A stretch of DNA of 64,000 bases from Mnemiopsis leidyi (GCA_000226015.1 JH155038.1:3227-67226); one strand, 5' to 3'; positions 11,603 to 26,600 are shown, counted from the first letter of the stretch. The notes: a model not told the origin generated them from the letters alone. Numbers and translations are program-made.

Positions 11603-14600
11603 AAATTTAACCGCGAATGAGTCAAACGATGGCAACATAGTAATATCATAATTGTAAACATTAACAAATTTGAACGTTGTATGACGATCTTGAATCGCTC
11701 GCAATCCATGATTGAAAGATTTTAATATCAATTTCCACTTTCCTTTTACGTTTACTTTATCTTGGCTGTCGCATATCTACAGTTTTGTGATTAATTTCCT
11801 CTTACATAGGTTCCAAACGCGGAATGCAGCAAAAACCAAAATGAGAGGAGTGATTCACCCTCGAATTTGGCGATCGAAATGTCGGAAGCAGAGTACTTGA
11901 TAAGCAGTAGAGCCCGGACCCTGAGTAAGGTGCAAAAACGGAAAATCCGGAGGGGGCGGCGACCTGAGCCGGACAGTTCCTCTCTGTCGGGGGGCAGCGA
12001 GATCACTCCCGGACATCCCATCAACCAGCACATGATCAAAATATTTAACGACATGCAGGCTTTCCAGCAATCGGGTATGTTGCCCTTTTTAGAGTTGTCT
12101 ATTATAAGAGATATGAAATTATTGTAACTTGTGTTTATGAATTGCGTTCTTGCTCTAACCACACACGAATTTAAAATACACTTTGCTATTAATATCCTTC
12201 TGCACTAAACGCCTTGACTCTAGGTCAAGGCGTTTAGTGCTTTAGGCTTTAGAGGATAGGTAGTTCAAGACTTTTGGGTTAACGGCTTATGGACCGAGGA
12301 CATTGGATTATTTAGAATGCACTCAAAGTCCAAATAATTGCTGATTTCTAGACTTATTACCAGTAATCACTTACGGAGTTCCTCAATTCAGGATTGCTCA
12401 ACAACAATTTGTCTTACGCTTCCTCGACTCCGATGGTAAATAATATGACAGTGCTGAGCAAGAAAGATCTGAAGAAGCCCACCATAAACCCGCGACTAAT
12501 TGATCACATCTTCCATAATCATGTCAGTAAAGCTACAATTATTCACAATAACGATAAACGAACAGTATTATTTATACATACTTAAGTCAGCTGGGCATAT
12601 TGAATAAAATTTACAAATTCAAAAATGGGATTCGGGAAGCTATTGGTATTTTCGTCTAAAAATTTAAGGTATTCAGCCAAGTCATGAGCCCTTATCCATT
12701 TAAGTCCTGTTCTATAAGTTTACCAGAAAACTTTTCTTGAGAAACATATGTGCAAGTTTAAGTAGACCAGGATATCTCTATTCTCTAACAAAACCCCCTC
12801 TCTTCAGTTGCGTATCCATGACGATCTGATCAACTCAGTTCCATCATCCCCTCAACAAATCTCGCCACTTCTGGCTGCAGTACCTAGACCCGTCCTAGCT
12901 GCTCAAATACCTCCTCCCGCTCTCTCTCCAAACTTTGTAACACGGTCCCCAACTCTCCACAACAACGTCAAAACTCAGCACGACATCACGTCAGTTTCAC
13001 ATGGCAATGCTATGACGACAGTTTCACATGGCAATGCTATGACAACAGTTTCACATGGCAATACTATGACGACAGTTTCACATGGCATTGCTATGACGAC
13101 AGCAATGTCTGCAATGAATCATGCCACCAACACAACTCAGTCAACTGACTCTCGGCAATATTTTCACTTCCCGGATGTAAGTCAGGAGGCGAGACAAGTG
13201 TATCCCAGCTTAGCTGGTCACGTGTCTAAACACAGCTCTCCTTGTGACGTGGATAATTTCAACGAATCAGCAAAGCTGAAAGAAAAACACGTGCATTATG
13301 GGGAAATGCCCTTTGGTCGTTACATAGTGGGTAATAACAAAACTAGCGGTTACTTCGAGCCAGCCAACCAGATTGATAAAACCCGTCAAGTGAAACAAAA
13401 GGATCATGATTTAGTAACTTTCCGCGGCCAAAACGAACATTTGTCATGTGCTAAAAATCAAGCAAATCAAGAACCACAACCTGCAACATTTGGAACGAAC
13501 TATGGAAACTGGCGGGAAGAGTACCATGAGCTGACAAAACTGAGTCGGGAGGAAAACTCTAAAGAAACTTTCTCCATTGCTAAATCTCATGACAAACCTC
13601 GACCCCATATCTCGGAGATAGTTCCATACGCCAAACTGCAACCATCCCCTCTTTCCTCCTCCCCGGGAAGCTCTATCAAGAACTCTCCCATACTCTCTAC
13701 TAATAGGAGGCAGCCCCAGAACGAGTCAGGCCCAGGAAGCGTTAAGAATGGTCCTAAAGTCGTTTCTCGTCAGCAGAGAATACTACCAAGTTCCAATGAG
13801 AATCTGTCCGAGATCGACCACGGTCAAGTGATCGTGCGCAATAACCGTAAGTTTAACCTTAAGTTTATACATTTCAGAAGTCAATCTTATCTTTAAAATT
13901 AGCCGCTGGCTCTCTACACCCGATGATCTAGACACTGAACTATCCCATCCCCAGGATTAAACAGATACGTGGACAGCGCAAAAAAACTCTCCTACATCAA
14001 GGAACAAGACAGCAGCATGTCTGGGGAAAGTCTAGACATATCTGGTCCTCATGTAAGTCCCAGACTGCTTACGTGCGTTCTTCTTTGATCTGTTCACTGC
14101 ACGTGATCATAGCCAATTTTGAAAATACTCTGCTNNNNNNNNNNACTCTGCTGCTGTAACTTTATTGGGTTAATTATGAGTTCCAATGAGCGCAGAGTAA
14201 TGTTATAGTAAATTCAGTTTTGTCTTGAATTCCGAGTTCTTATGCGTATTCTATATTCTACCCTATTTAACTGGCCAATAATTTGCAGAAGTTTGGAAGT
14301 AGTAAAGGTCTGAAAAGATCGACCGAATTGGACGTTCAAGAAGAGAACGAAGTTATTCTAGACGAGGATTACAATCTTCCTGAATTAGTGAAGGAGATCT
14401 TCTCTGATATGAATGAGGCAGAGAGACGAAGAAAATCAACAGAATCTGGCCCAAAGACTGCTTCCAAGAGGTCACCAGCGAAGAAAACCTCTTTAGATTC
14501 AGGAAACCCACCAAGTGACTCATCAGAGGCTTCCAAGCCTAAAACACTCCCAAGAAAAGACGCAAAGTCAACTCTAAAACCAGGCCAGCGGGTAAAGAAG

Positions 14601-17600
14601 AACTCTCCGCAACTCGAAGCGGTGAGAAAGATGGATGCGATGAGAAAAACTGGCCAGAACACAAGGAAATACGATGCAAGTGTGGAGGATGAAGAGGGAA
14701 CTGCCACTCTCACTTACGATAAGAAAACAAAATCTTGGAAATTGGAAATGAAGAGCGCTGTCAACGCTCAGGTTATTTTTGTAAATTGCTTTATTATAAA
14801 AAGAAAACGCAATAATTAATAGTGTGTTAACGTGTAGGTACGTGTAACATAAATCCCATTATGTGTCTGAGTAATCATAGCTAGCAATGCGACACTCTAC
14901 AAGAAATTTTAATCGTGGCAAACAAAATGTCACAAAAGTTTTCTTTGCAGCTGTTCATACAAGAGTTGAACAAGAAAGTGGCCCAGGGTAGGAAGAGTAG
15001 GGAGGAAGGTCAGGTCAGCAAACGGAGCTCGAAAGAGGTGAAGAATAAAACTAAAACAATGACTGAGAACGTGGACTTTGTAGTGGGTGGGACAGAAAAA
15101 CCGTTTGTTCCTATTTTGGACCCTAGAGCTCATGCACTGACAGGTCGGTTGTACTTTCCATGAAGTTTAGCTGTTGGTCTCAGATTGAACTGTAGGTTTA
15201 AAAATTATGACATTTCGTTAAAGAAATACTCCGTTTACAATACTTCAAAATTATTCTTTTCTAACGCCGCCTCATTCATCTAAATATAACCCTCTCAGAT
15301 GCGGAGTGCAGCCCGATGATCCAGCCGATACAACACCGGTACCCAGGAAGCAGCAACTGTGGTACCAATTCCGGAATTCACCTCGCTCCAACAAAGAAAC
15401 CTACCCACGTCGGCTACCCTCCGGAGGACCAGTCTGCTGACGACTCCTCCGTCTCCGGACACCGCGTTGAGTCTCCCCAGTACGAAACTCCGAAATTTCC
15501 GGACGAAACTCCGGACGTAGTGCAACCTTGTCCAGAGGTTGCGATACAGCATTACACCAAGCAGAAAAGGAGCTCTAACTCTCGGGACCGAAAAGAAATG
15601 GTCTTAACACAAACTAGTACAGATATGACAAAATTTAGAAATCAAAATAACCATCCGGCCCAGCAGCTAGCCCGAATGAAGACCACAGGGCAAAACAGTA
15701 ATCGTAATGTGGCCGTGACTAACGTATCGTTAACAGTAAATGCGACCATCAACGCCAATCTTAGTCCCAAACTGGGTGGGTATCCGCAGCCGATGGGATA
15801 CTTAAACCCCCAGTATCCCAGCCCTCTGATGAGCCCGTCTAACCTGGCCCACCAAGAAGAACATTTCATCTATGGCGACGATGGAAGTGTAAGTAAAAGC
15901 ACCTAATCTTGCTGATCCTTTCTTAGCTCCGCATTTGACGGCACATTTCCGTGTAGTTTCAACCAAAATTTCTTAGAACAGCCACTAGGCTCGACTGACG
16001 GTGAATTTCTGTCAGTTTCCAAGAAGCCCAGGCTGCGAAGTTGGCTGCATGCCGTGCCTTGTGACACCTCACGCCAAACTATTGAAGGAGATCGGACCAA
16101 GAGCCGAGGACACAGAATCTCTGTTGCCGGCCCTGCCGGCCCCGGTCCCAGCGTCAGCGAGCTCACAAGTACTGGACCCAAACTGGGAGCTGAGCAGCAG
16201 TGGGAGTGATGAGGAAAGTCTATTTACGGACGAGGAGATGGGGCTCATCTCGAGGGTATGGGGACCGTTAGATTTTGTGACGTTTTTGTACGAGGCGGAC
16301 CAAGTTTACCCATCAAGAGTGTGTTTGTTAGGCGTTGAGAGAGTTTGATATATTTTGTGCGTGTGTTTGCTGTGTGCTGATAAGGATTGAGTGAGGTGTT
16401 CTGACTGTTATTTCAACGTTTTTTTTCATATCGGACTTTTCCTGACTTGATAATCTCAAAATGTAGCAACCTGCCAAAATTTCACCCCTAGCTAACCCGT
16501 TCACGATTGTTTAATTTTGCTCGCTTTATTAGCCAGACTTTTGTTCTATCTAACTATTCGCCTACAGAGGAAGAGCAGTGCAGATTCAGCAGGAATTCTG
16601 GATACATTTGCGGACAGATTTATGCAGTTTCTAGAGGAAAACAAAAACTTTGAGGGAATGTTGGGAAACGCCGCAAAATTTCTCATTGAAAAAGCAGAAG
16701 AACACTCATTAGATAGGTAAGCAGTTTCAGAATTTGAAACGACCTGTCGACAGTTCTTAAATTTTAATGAGCAGGAGCGACCTCCGAGAAACTTAATAAA
16801 GCATTAAGCAATATGCTGATTGCTGAGACATTTTGAATCCTTAAAAGATCACGTAAAATAATCGACATCAAACACAGCGGAAATTCTGCACAAGAAAGCT
16901 CGGAGGAAGAACCATATGTTCCTCAAAGGAAGAAGATAGCTGACGATACACTTCTGGCCTTGTTCAAGAAGGAGGAGCACAGAAAGAAGGAGGTGAGGAA
17001 TAATAACTGTACATATATTATATGTAATAGAATAAAAGTGTAAATGTTTTATTAAAACTTTGATTATAGCATAATAATTGTCCTAAATTAAGACTGTGGC
17101 CTTCATAATAAAGTCAAGGTTTTCTATCTATAGCAGTATTTTGGGGGAATTGAACGCATTTTCCATACCACGTTATAGCGTTGCTCGATATATGGATTGG
17201 ACCTATACAACTTCTCATCGGTTAATCGCTATCGAATATTCGTGACTCTTTCCCAAAGATACCGAACTTTTCTCTGTCAATACGATACATTCTAGGAAAA
17301 GAAAAAAGGATGCGTGAACCCAGAAGATCAGAAGAGAATGTCGGAAGTAGAATATTTGATCAAGACAAAACCGATGTCGTTCGACCCAACCAGTGTTATC
17401 TACGAAGTCGACTACCAGGGAACCGAGGTAGTGCCGGAAGAAAATGCGCTGGGCAATTTCGTAAGATGGCTTTATTTTCGTCGAACAATTTTCAAACAAC
17501 AAGTTATGAGGAGAGCTTTATGCTATGTGCAGATCTGCAATTATGCTGTGCTAAGCAATTGACATCATAGAAATTTCCAATGAGTTGATATAAATAGCGA

Positions 17601-20600
17601 TTTCATACATTGTATCTAATGAACCGTGCAGTTAATCTTAATTGTCCAGGCGAACAGCGTGGCAAGAAGTGAACATTCTGTGAACGGTGCCGGGAGTGTC
17701 AGAAACGCGCCGCCTCCCCAGTTCAACTCTTTAGCTGAACTGACTAACGCCAAGAAACAAGCAGCTATCCAGAAACACCGGGAGTGGGAGGTGAAGAAGG
17801 CTGCCAGGATGGGGGTACCGGTAGAAGCTCTCAGAAATAGTGACGGGATTAATAGTCCTGGATCAGTAGGAAGTCAGGGAAATCGTAAACAATCGCGGAC
17901 AAAACGCAAAGGAAGCAGCGATAGGAAGAGGAAGACATGACAACTTTACATACTGGGAGGTTTTATTGTGATTTAGAAATGTCAGATAGTTGAATTCGTG
18001 TTGCAGGACAGTCAAGATGTTAAGGATTATGTTTTGTTTTATTCAAAGACTGAAGGTGAATGAATTTTCCGCACATTTTCACAAACAAAAACTTGGTAAG
18101 GGGCTTTTTTAGAAATACAAAGTAACGTAATCATGTTTAACTATACAAGCTTGTTGAATTTACGGCCCCATGTTTCGTTCTGTCACAGACAGAAGTCAAG
18201 TGGTCACTGTATTAATTTGACTGATGAATTTGTTGAACTTAGTTCACTGGACAGTGTGGTTTAAAAACACAGTACCAATATCTAAAACAAATTTACATTT
18301 TTTCCAACATACTTGCAAGAACTTGAGTCTAGCGAGCAGATCGATAATGTAGCTCCCAAGTGGTTTTAGAGAGGGATACGACTTAGCAGCCCACAGATCA
18401 GGCACTTTGCCAACCAACATCGACTCGAACATGGCCTCTAAAGCACCGCTCATTACGACCAAGCCCTGAAAATTAGCAGAAAATTAAGGAAATAGCAATT
18501 TACAATTTTGTTTTACAGCAGTCATCTATTTTTCAGGAATTAACTGTCAATGATCTAAAGTTTAATTTTATGAGAGTATTAGAGTAAATTTGCTTACCTT
18601 GATAGCCTTGACAATGTCAACCAGAGAATTTCTAACAACAGTGATAAGAGTGTTAAACCTCTTCAACTCCTGCAATAGAACAGTGTTCATGCTCTCCTCA
18701 TACACAACTGGGTACTTCTTCATCGCCTTCTCCTCATCAAAGTTTTTGGGCATTTTGCTAAGAATATCGTTAGCCAGAGCTGTGATAACGTCTTGAGAAG
18801 ACTTCCCCCCTCCAGACGCTTGCCTGGGCAAGGTTATGAGGATGGAGTCAAACAAGTTGTTTGTTTCTTGTTGATCTTTGGTGATATCCGCGTTGTCATG
18901 GAGACCAAACACTTCAGGGTTGGGAATGAGAGGTAGAGATCTGATGTACTCGAGGTAGTTTTCATAAGGACCGTCCACGGGAGCGTAGTACTTGCCACTG
19001 GGAGAGAAAGTGAAGGAGTCGTCATCCACAACCTCTGGGGTGTAGAACCGGTCCATGATAGAGATCAGGAGACGGCGGTCTTTGTCGTCAGTGACTCTAC
19101 CTCCGTAGTTACATTCACCGGTCAAGTATTTGAGTGCGTTGTAGGGAACCTCGCTGTATTCATTGAGGAACATTTGCAGTTGCCTCACACTGATCCTGAG
19201 ATCTGACTCGTTAAACTCGTACGGGATGTTCCATCCTAGCGGACCAAACTTCCTCCTTTCTTGGACTATGGCGTGGAAGAAGCAGAGCGAGAAAAGTAGC
19301 TTGTGGAATGCGGGTCCGTTTGAACAACCATTGAAGAAGGAGGGATCTGAGAGAGGATCGTTTAGGTATGACCTCAATAGATTAGCTCGCAAACCTTTAG
19401 GAGGTTCGTTTGTCATTTTCACGCCATTTTGAAGAATCGTTACGGGGAATTTTGGACTAGGGTAGCTGGTCAACCAAAGTCTGAACGATTTGTGAGTTTT
19501 CTCAGGAACAATCGTCTCTTCAGTTATCTTCTCCAGAGATGGCAGCCAGGATTCAGCAAGATGGCAGTTTTGTAGCACAACCCAGGTACCACGTTGGATA
19601 GCTTTGTTGATCATCTTTGCAGCAATAGGTCCTTGACCCTGGCCCAAGGAGATGGTCTCGAGTTTATCTCCACCCATACTTTCGTCATCAGCAAACTTCA
19701 TAAGTGCGGACATGGGGTCGGCTCCAGGAGACAACACGAAAATAAGGGGACTGCAAGGGTTGGAGTCTCCGAAACTGCCGGCCAAATCAAAGGTAGGAGG
19801 CTCAATGTAAGAACGTCCAATGTGTTCCACAATAAAGTCCTGAACTGCAGGAACAATCTTGTCTGGACGGAGACATCTCAACACGATCAGTTTCTGCATG
19901 GGACTGAGAGATAGATGCCAGGGGTCCGGCAAGTCCATCTGTTGAGGAGCAGGATTATCATAGACTTCTTTCCATTTGTCTGTGTTTTCAATTACGTGAT
20001 TGTAGAAATCTTTTAAAGCAGGGAACTCCTGGGTCCTGCAGATCTCGCCCCAAGCCTTGTCTTGGAGCCAATCTTCAGCTGGGTTGGGTATGGGATTGTC
20101 CAGAGCAACTCCTCCGGTCAGGAGGAACCTCCACTCACTATCATCAACTTTGTCTTTACCTTTCAGAATCCCAATACAGAGGATCAAGGAGAAGAGAAGC
20201 TTGTCTTTCTCAAAGAGGGACCGACAGACATTTCTGTATATTGAGTAGGTGAAGTGATTATTGAGGTTTTCTATACGCTCCTCTAGATCGTTACTCTTGT
20301 CTGAGTCCTCAATACTGACAATGTAGAGATTTATAAACCAGACCAAACTGTACTGGTACATGGGGTCTATGTTCGCTAGGTCACTGATTGTAAAGAAGAG
20401 AATGGAAGAGTGAGCAGCCACTGGTCTGTATCCTGAAAGTATGAAAGTTCATTTAGGTTGATTGATTATTTTATCGACTACCAATCAAATAGGCTAAAAA
20501 AGTTGGATAATAAACAAAACTTTAAGGATCAAGTTTACCATTTCTTGTAGCATCGATTTCCTCTTCAGTCTTGTTTGCCACTTCTTGCTTCTCAGATATT

Positions 20601-23600
20601 TCTTGAGCAAGTATTTTACTTGAGGAAAGAACCTGCAAGTAAAATTGTTAGACTTTTAAGTCACACTGCTACTGAGGTACAAACTTTCAAACAATTTTAA
20701 TTTTAGGATAAAAGAAAAGAAACACAAATTACCAATTAGAGTTCCCTGACCTGAATGGCGACCTCGTCCTCGAGAATGTTACCCTGCGAACTGGACAACA
20801 CCTCCAGGATCTTATCTTCAATCTCCTTCAGCTGTTTCTTACTAGCAGCTCCTTCAATGATCAGTTGGTTCTTCTTTTCTTCCAGTTCCGGTTTCTCTTT
20901 AGCCGCTACTATTGACAACAACTGGTCTTGTAAACCGATAGGAGTGATCATGAAGTTAAGCAACGTGACCTGAAATTATCAGAGTCTAGTCGTCAAGTTT
21001 TAGTAAGAGACAATAGTTTGGGTTTAGCAGGAACATTATTGTCACTAAACACGACTGTTTGTGATAAGAGGATATTTCTGTGTTTTGTCTGACGATTATT
21101 TGGAAAACAAGCCATGTATTTTTCAAGGTCAAGCAGTGATCGTGCAATGTAACTTATAAACTGACCTTGACAGAAACTTCGGGCAGATAATGAGGATTTC
21201 TAAGCTTGGTGGTAATATAAAACTTGAAGTCGTGAGAGTATTCGATGGAATTTTCTCCGAGCCTGATCAAGTCTACGCCGGCTTGCCTGAAATAATGTGA
21301 ATGAAATATCGGAACAATGTAGATATGTATAGCAGTCGAGCCACATAATATCTATAATAGCTTTGGGTTACAGTTCATGCAATTTTTAAATTGATAAATG
21401 TCCTTGAGGTACAAACCTGAAGATAGTTTTCAGAAGAACCGGTTCCAAAATTGGGTCAAGCTCCTCGAATACATTTTCTAGAAGAACAGGATGACCAAAC
21501 TGGATGCTGTTCTCCAATGTTCTCACATAATTTGGATCAGACAGTTTGATCACCTTCAACATGTTGGTCTTCTCAAGATTCTTTATCCACTTGTTCGCTT
21601 GGCCCTGAGGGTCGATACAAAGGGGCCACCTCGAAGTGTTGTCTACTATAATTCCGTTATCGGTTGAAAAGTTGTCCACAGGCAATCCTGAGAGAAATTA
21701 GAAATTCGATTTTTTTCTAAGTACTACAGCGTTATAAGTGTTATTAAGTGCAAGGAAAATTGCTAACAGAGATCTTGGGAAATATTGGTAAACTACAAAT
21801 CAATAGACGAAAAACGCGACAGTTACATCTCCCAACCTGCAATGTTCCAACTCCTAATTTTAACAGGATCTCCAAGAGTTCCCGCTAGAGATATGGTCTG
21901 ACTGCAAGGAATCTCCAGCTTATGACACCCATCAACCCACTTAGCGATCTGCTCAAGTCTAAAGTCCGCAGTGAAGGGTCCAAGATAGGCCACAACTCCC
22001 GCTGAAACTAGCACGTCGCCAGCCACGTTGTCAAACAAATCGGATAAATCTTTAGCGGACTGTGTCCACCTCGTCTTCTCTCCTCCGAGACCGCCCAACA
22101 GTTTCTCAGCTCGCACTAACTTCTTCTCGCACATCTCCTTCGCTTCTTCAAGTTCTTGGAGTTTTTGTTTCTTCAGGTCAAGATCGTCGTTGAGAAGCTG
22201 GAGTCTGTCCAAAACAGCCTTTAATTCAGCTTGTTTTTCAGCTAGAGCATCCATCTGGATTTTGAGCAATCCCTCAGCTTCTTTTAGTTTCTCCTTCTTC
22301 GGAGCTACAACCTGACAACAGAAGTTACAGTGAAGTCACGGCGCAACATAAATGTCGGATTGTACAAGTATTTCTCACTGAAATCCAAGTCATATTGTCC
22401 AATGAATTCGTCAAAATTTGATAAGTTACCTTTGCAACTCTGTCGTAGATGTCCATGGCCGATACCCAACTACACAAGCCCTCGGCTGCACTAGAGACAC
22501 TAGCAATAACTTTCGGGTTGAAATCAGGATTACTGGTGTATTTGTCTCGGATAACTTTGATAACTTTTGGTGGGATGTGATCCTTGTCGTAACTCTTCAA
22601 ATGATCAAGGAAGTTCATGTCACTTAGAAGCTGAAACAGTGGATTGATCATTGCTATAAAACAGTGCAAGTTAGTTGTGCATTGCTAAGCTATTTGAGTT
22701 TCATTTACAAATTAAATTGCGGATTCCAGCATTCTGAATTAAAGGATTCTGCACCTTGTTGGACTATTTTAGTTGTATCCCATCAAATTTACATGCTCAA
22801 TAAATGCACAATAAATCTATTCAAATTTTAGGGTTTTTATAGTACAACCTAACAAATCAAAGAAGCTGCTCTATGGTTAAATTTCAGCACAAGGAAGAAA
22901 GTGACCGATTTCAGAATAGCACATATCAAACCTTCTGTGAGGGACCCCAGAAGTCTTCCACCATCCTGCCTGTACCACTAGGGTCGGGTTTCCGTTCCGG
23001 TTTGACTTGTCTCATGACACAGATAGCTTCCATAACGAATCGGATCAAGTGAGGAGGGTTCTTCATAGACTTCATCAAACTGATGTCCTGAAATATTTTT
23101 CAGGCTTAAGTTGGGTTATTGCTGGGTTTGCATAATCAAAACTTATGAATTTTTGTGAAGATCTTTTAATCCGGCAAACTTCAGGAGTCTTACTGAGGGT
23201 TTAAGAGTATTGAGAGCTTTGATGGCAGCTTTGAGAGCAGGAAGAGCTTCAGCTAGATCAGCTTCACACTCGTCTTTTATGGCTTTAGACTCAGCCGCTG
23301 CCTCGTTAGCGACTTTCTCGTCCGCTTCAACAACTTCTTTTTTGGCCTCAACCTGTAGTATTGCAGGATAGTGAAATGTTCTCAACCATCAGGAAGAAAA
23401 ATCACTGACCATAAAAGTGATTTTTCTTACGCTACGGAGAAAATTTTCTGTCTTTAACTGCTAGAAAATTGAAAATCTAAACTAACCTCAACAGTTTCTG
23501 CCTCAATCCTGACCATGAGGTCAGCAGTCTCCTTAGAAGTAACTTCAAGCTGTGGCTTCAGTGCCTCAAGCTCTGTCTGCATAATGGAAACCTCACTAGC

Positions 23601-26600
23601 AGCCGACTCGAGCTTCTCCAGACCAACAACGTATCTGTTCTTCATGTCCAGAAGAGTTTTCTGTTTTTGTCCCAACAGTCTCTTGAAAGTCTTGATAAGC
23701 TCAAGGTAGCTGGTTGGAGTTACGTAGTTTATTCGCTGTAGTATATCTCGGAACTTGTTAGACAAATCTACCACAGATGTGTGGAAAGTTTTGCACATTT
23801 TCACGATCGAAGTTTTTACGTCAAAGTCAACGTTTATTTCCTCCAAGAACTTATTGGCTACCATTTCCAGAGCATCTTCTGGCCACGGCTGGAACCAGTC
23901 GATAGTACAACAGTTGATGAGCGAAGGGAACTTTCGCAATCGCGTTCTAAACGCATCTCCAATAGGTGAGAACGCTAGGATGACGTGAAGATTGTTCTTT
24001 ACTTGATCAATGAAGTAGTTGTACAGTGCAAAGGGAGTGAACTCTATTTGAGCCTTGTTCTCTGTCGCTACTTGCTGCATCCTTTCTAAAATCTCGCCTC
24101 GCTCATCCGGCTCATACAAATTGGGAATATCCCCGGAGTTTAGAATCATGTTAAGGTCCTCCACAAAACTCTCTGATTTGATCTGATTATCGTTCATCAT
24201 GAACACTGTAGGTTTGCCATCATATCCCGCCATCTTTAACAATCTCCTGATATCATCCCGCCACTCAGCCATACCGTACTGTTTAGTGATCTCAATCTGG
24301 AAGAGTTCATAGTCCGCCATGTGGGTAGCCAGTCTAGCACAGGACTGCCGTCCACTGCCACCCACCCCCACGAGAAGACAGTGACTGTTGGGTTGTTTCA
24401 GAATTCGAGCTATCCTGGAAACATGCTCAATAGCATATCTGAACATTACCAACTTCATTGGAGCCTTGCTGACAGCGTCGTGGTCTTCCAGTTGGTTATC
24501 CATCACCTGAAGTTACAAAGTGTTCAATCGGTAATAGTTGCTAGTAACAACGTAACTTATGATAACTAAGTATTTGGGATCTTGCGACGATGACGTCGCA
24601 AGAAGATTAGAATTTTACAGCCTCCTGCCTTACGTCTTTAAGAGCATCAAAGTCTGTTATCTCATCGTATAGTTTATTGACGTCAGCAGGGTTGATGTAG
24701 TCTCCAAAGAATAAAGATCTCAAGTCGTTATCTGTCACTTCTTTACCGATCTGTCCCAAATGGGAGAAAGTCTTGCCGAAGTTTTGCTTAAACTTATCTG
24801 ACACTATGCTCTGAGGGAGAAGTTAGGTGATAACTAACGAAATAAGCAATGTTAGAACGCTACTACTGGCTAGATCGAGAGGAGTGAAGGAGTAAGGTAT
24901 CTTTAAAACATGCGATAGTTTGGGAGAAAAAGAAACTGCACAGTTTACCTTGACGAAAGTGAAGAACATCTGTCTGTCTGAGGGGTCTACGAGACGGTCG
25001 TAGAAAACTCTGTAAACCTCGTGGACCCAGAGTCGGTACATTTTAGCTGGGGAGTCGGCACTTTGACCTCTCAGCAGCAACATGCCCTGGATAACTCTGG
25101 AGAAATCTCGCAAGTTAAAAACGTAATGAGATTTTGTAGGGGTTGGGAGGAAGTTCTCTATTGCAAACGTGTAGATATCGTATGTGGAGTCGATGAAGAT
25201 TTTCGTCATGTTCTTGTAAGAAGCGTCAAATCCAGTAGCAAAGTGCCATTCCATAATGCTGGAAAATATTCCCTTCATGGCTTGTTCAGTGAAGCTGTCA
25301 ATGCCGATAACGACCATGTGTCGAGTAAAACGAGCAGTTATGTCATTTCTACCACCCCCAGGCGGACCCATAGCTGTCAAGAGAACTTGGTCTATCATCT
25401 CTATACGACTCGTGTCCTTTCTGAAAGAAGTAATGATTCAGTTAAGGAACTGAAATCAAATCGGACACTTTAAACAGATTCTCTTAAAACAAAGTCTATG
25501 ATATTCTGATGTGGTGCTGGTAATATTCTACTCACCTATCATACCAGTTACCATTATCCAGCCACTGTCTGAGCAACTCTACAGGTGGCTGCGCCCCGTA
25601 TTGCTCCTTCTGGGGCATGTTTAGATCGTCCACAAACAATATGCACTTCTTTCCAACAGGAGGTCCCAACAAACACTTTCTCCTTTTGTCTAATTTGGAC
25701 AGGATAACATCCTGTGTTTGATTGGCCGAAGTCTGAGCGGAGAAACTTATGAAGTTCGGCATGTACCTGAGTGGAATTAGAAAAAGGTTGACAATTCTCT
25801 AGTTAATAGTTAATAGTTTTCTCAACAGAATGGTCAAAATTACCAGAAATGTGGTTCAAACTTTTACAAGCAACAAAATAATACTTACTTCTCAGCGGAA
25901 AGACTAAGAATGAAATTGTTTGTAATCGCAGATTTTCCTGTTCCAGTTGGCCCGATGATAAGTGCTGGACAGTTGTTTTCTATAAACTTTAACAGCAGGT
26001 ATTTTTGCCTCGTAGTGTCCACAGTTGGAATGATTATTTGGTTTACCTGGATTTAGTAAGACGTTATTTGACACTTAGATGTTAAGACTTAAAAGTCGAA
26101 TTCGACTTTAATCCTCCAATATTCAGCTTAACTATGATCATGATGATGAGATCTGTTACTTGATAGATAAAATTCAAACCATGTGTTGCGCGCGCGAAAC
26201 GCGCCGCTACTTAAATGTTGACAACAACGCTAGAACCATGTATCTACGTCCTGTTACCATGGCAACTGAGAACATTTTAAACCACGTGGTATAGGACCAG
26301 ACCTGACTATCTTCTGGAATGACATATCTCTGCATGGTGGATTCCCAGGGTACAAAACCGTTGTTATCTTTGTTAAACATGTGGTCGAATACCAGACCCT
26401 TCTGAGGAATCTGCACATTCTTAGCCATTTTCAGGTCAGCAGGTCTAGGATGTTCCACCTTAGTACCAGAGCAGAGGGTTCTGAAAAATTCGTCAAACGC
26501 TGGCCGACTCTCGTACTTCAAAATTGATCCTGGTGAGTTTTCAATTATTTAAGTATTATAAACAATTATTCAATTATGAAGAATGTAGATTGAACTCAGG

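Noticed and set aside
22028-22315. Open plus-strand frames opposite the dynein exons (also 24321-24569, 25021-25473, 19594-19914)
   Set aside because: They are antisense shadows of conserved dynein exons, with no splice logic or domain of their own.
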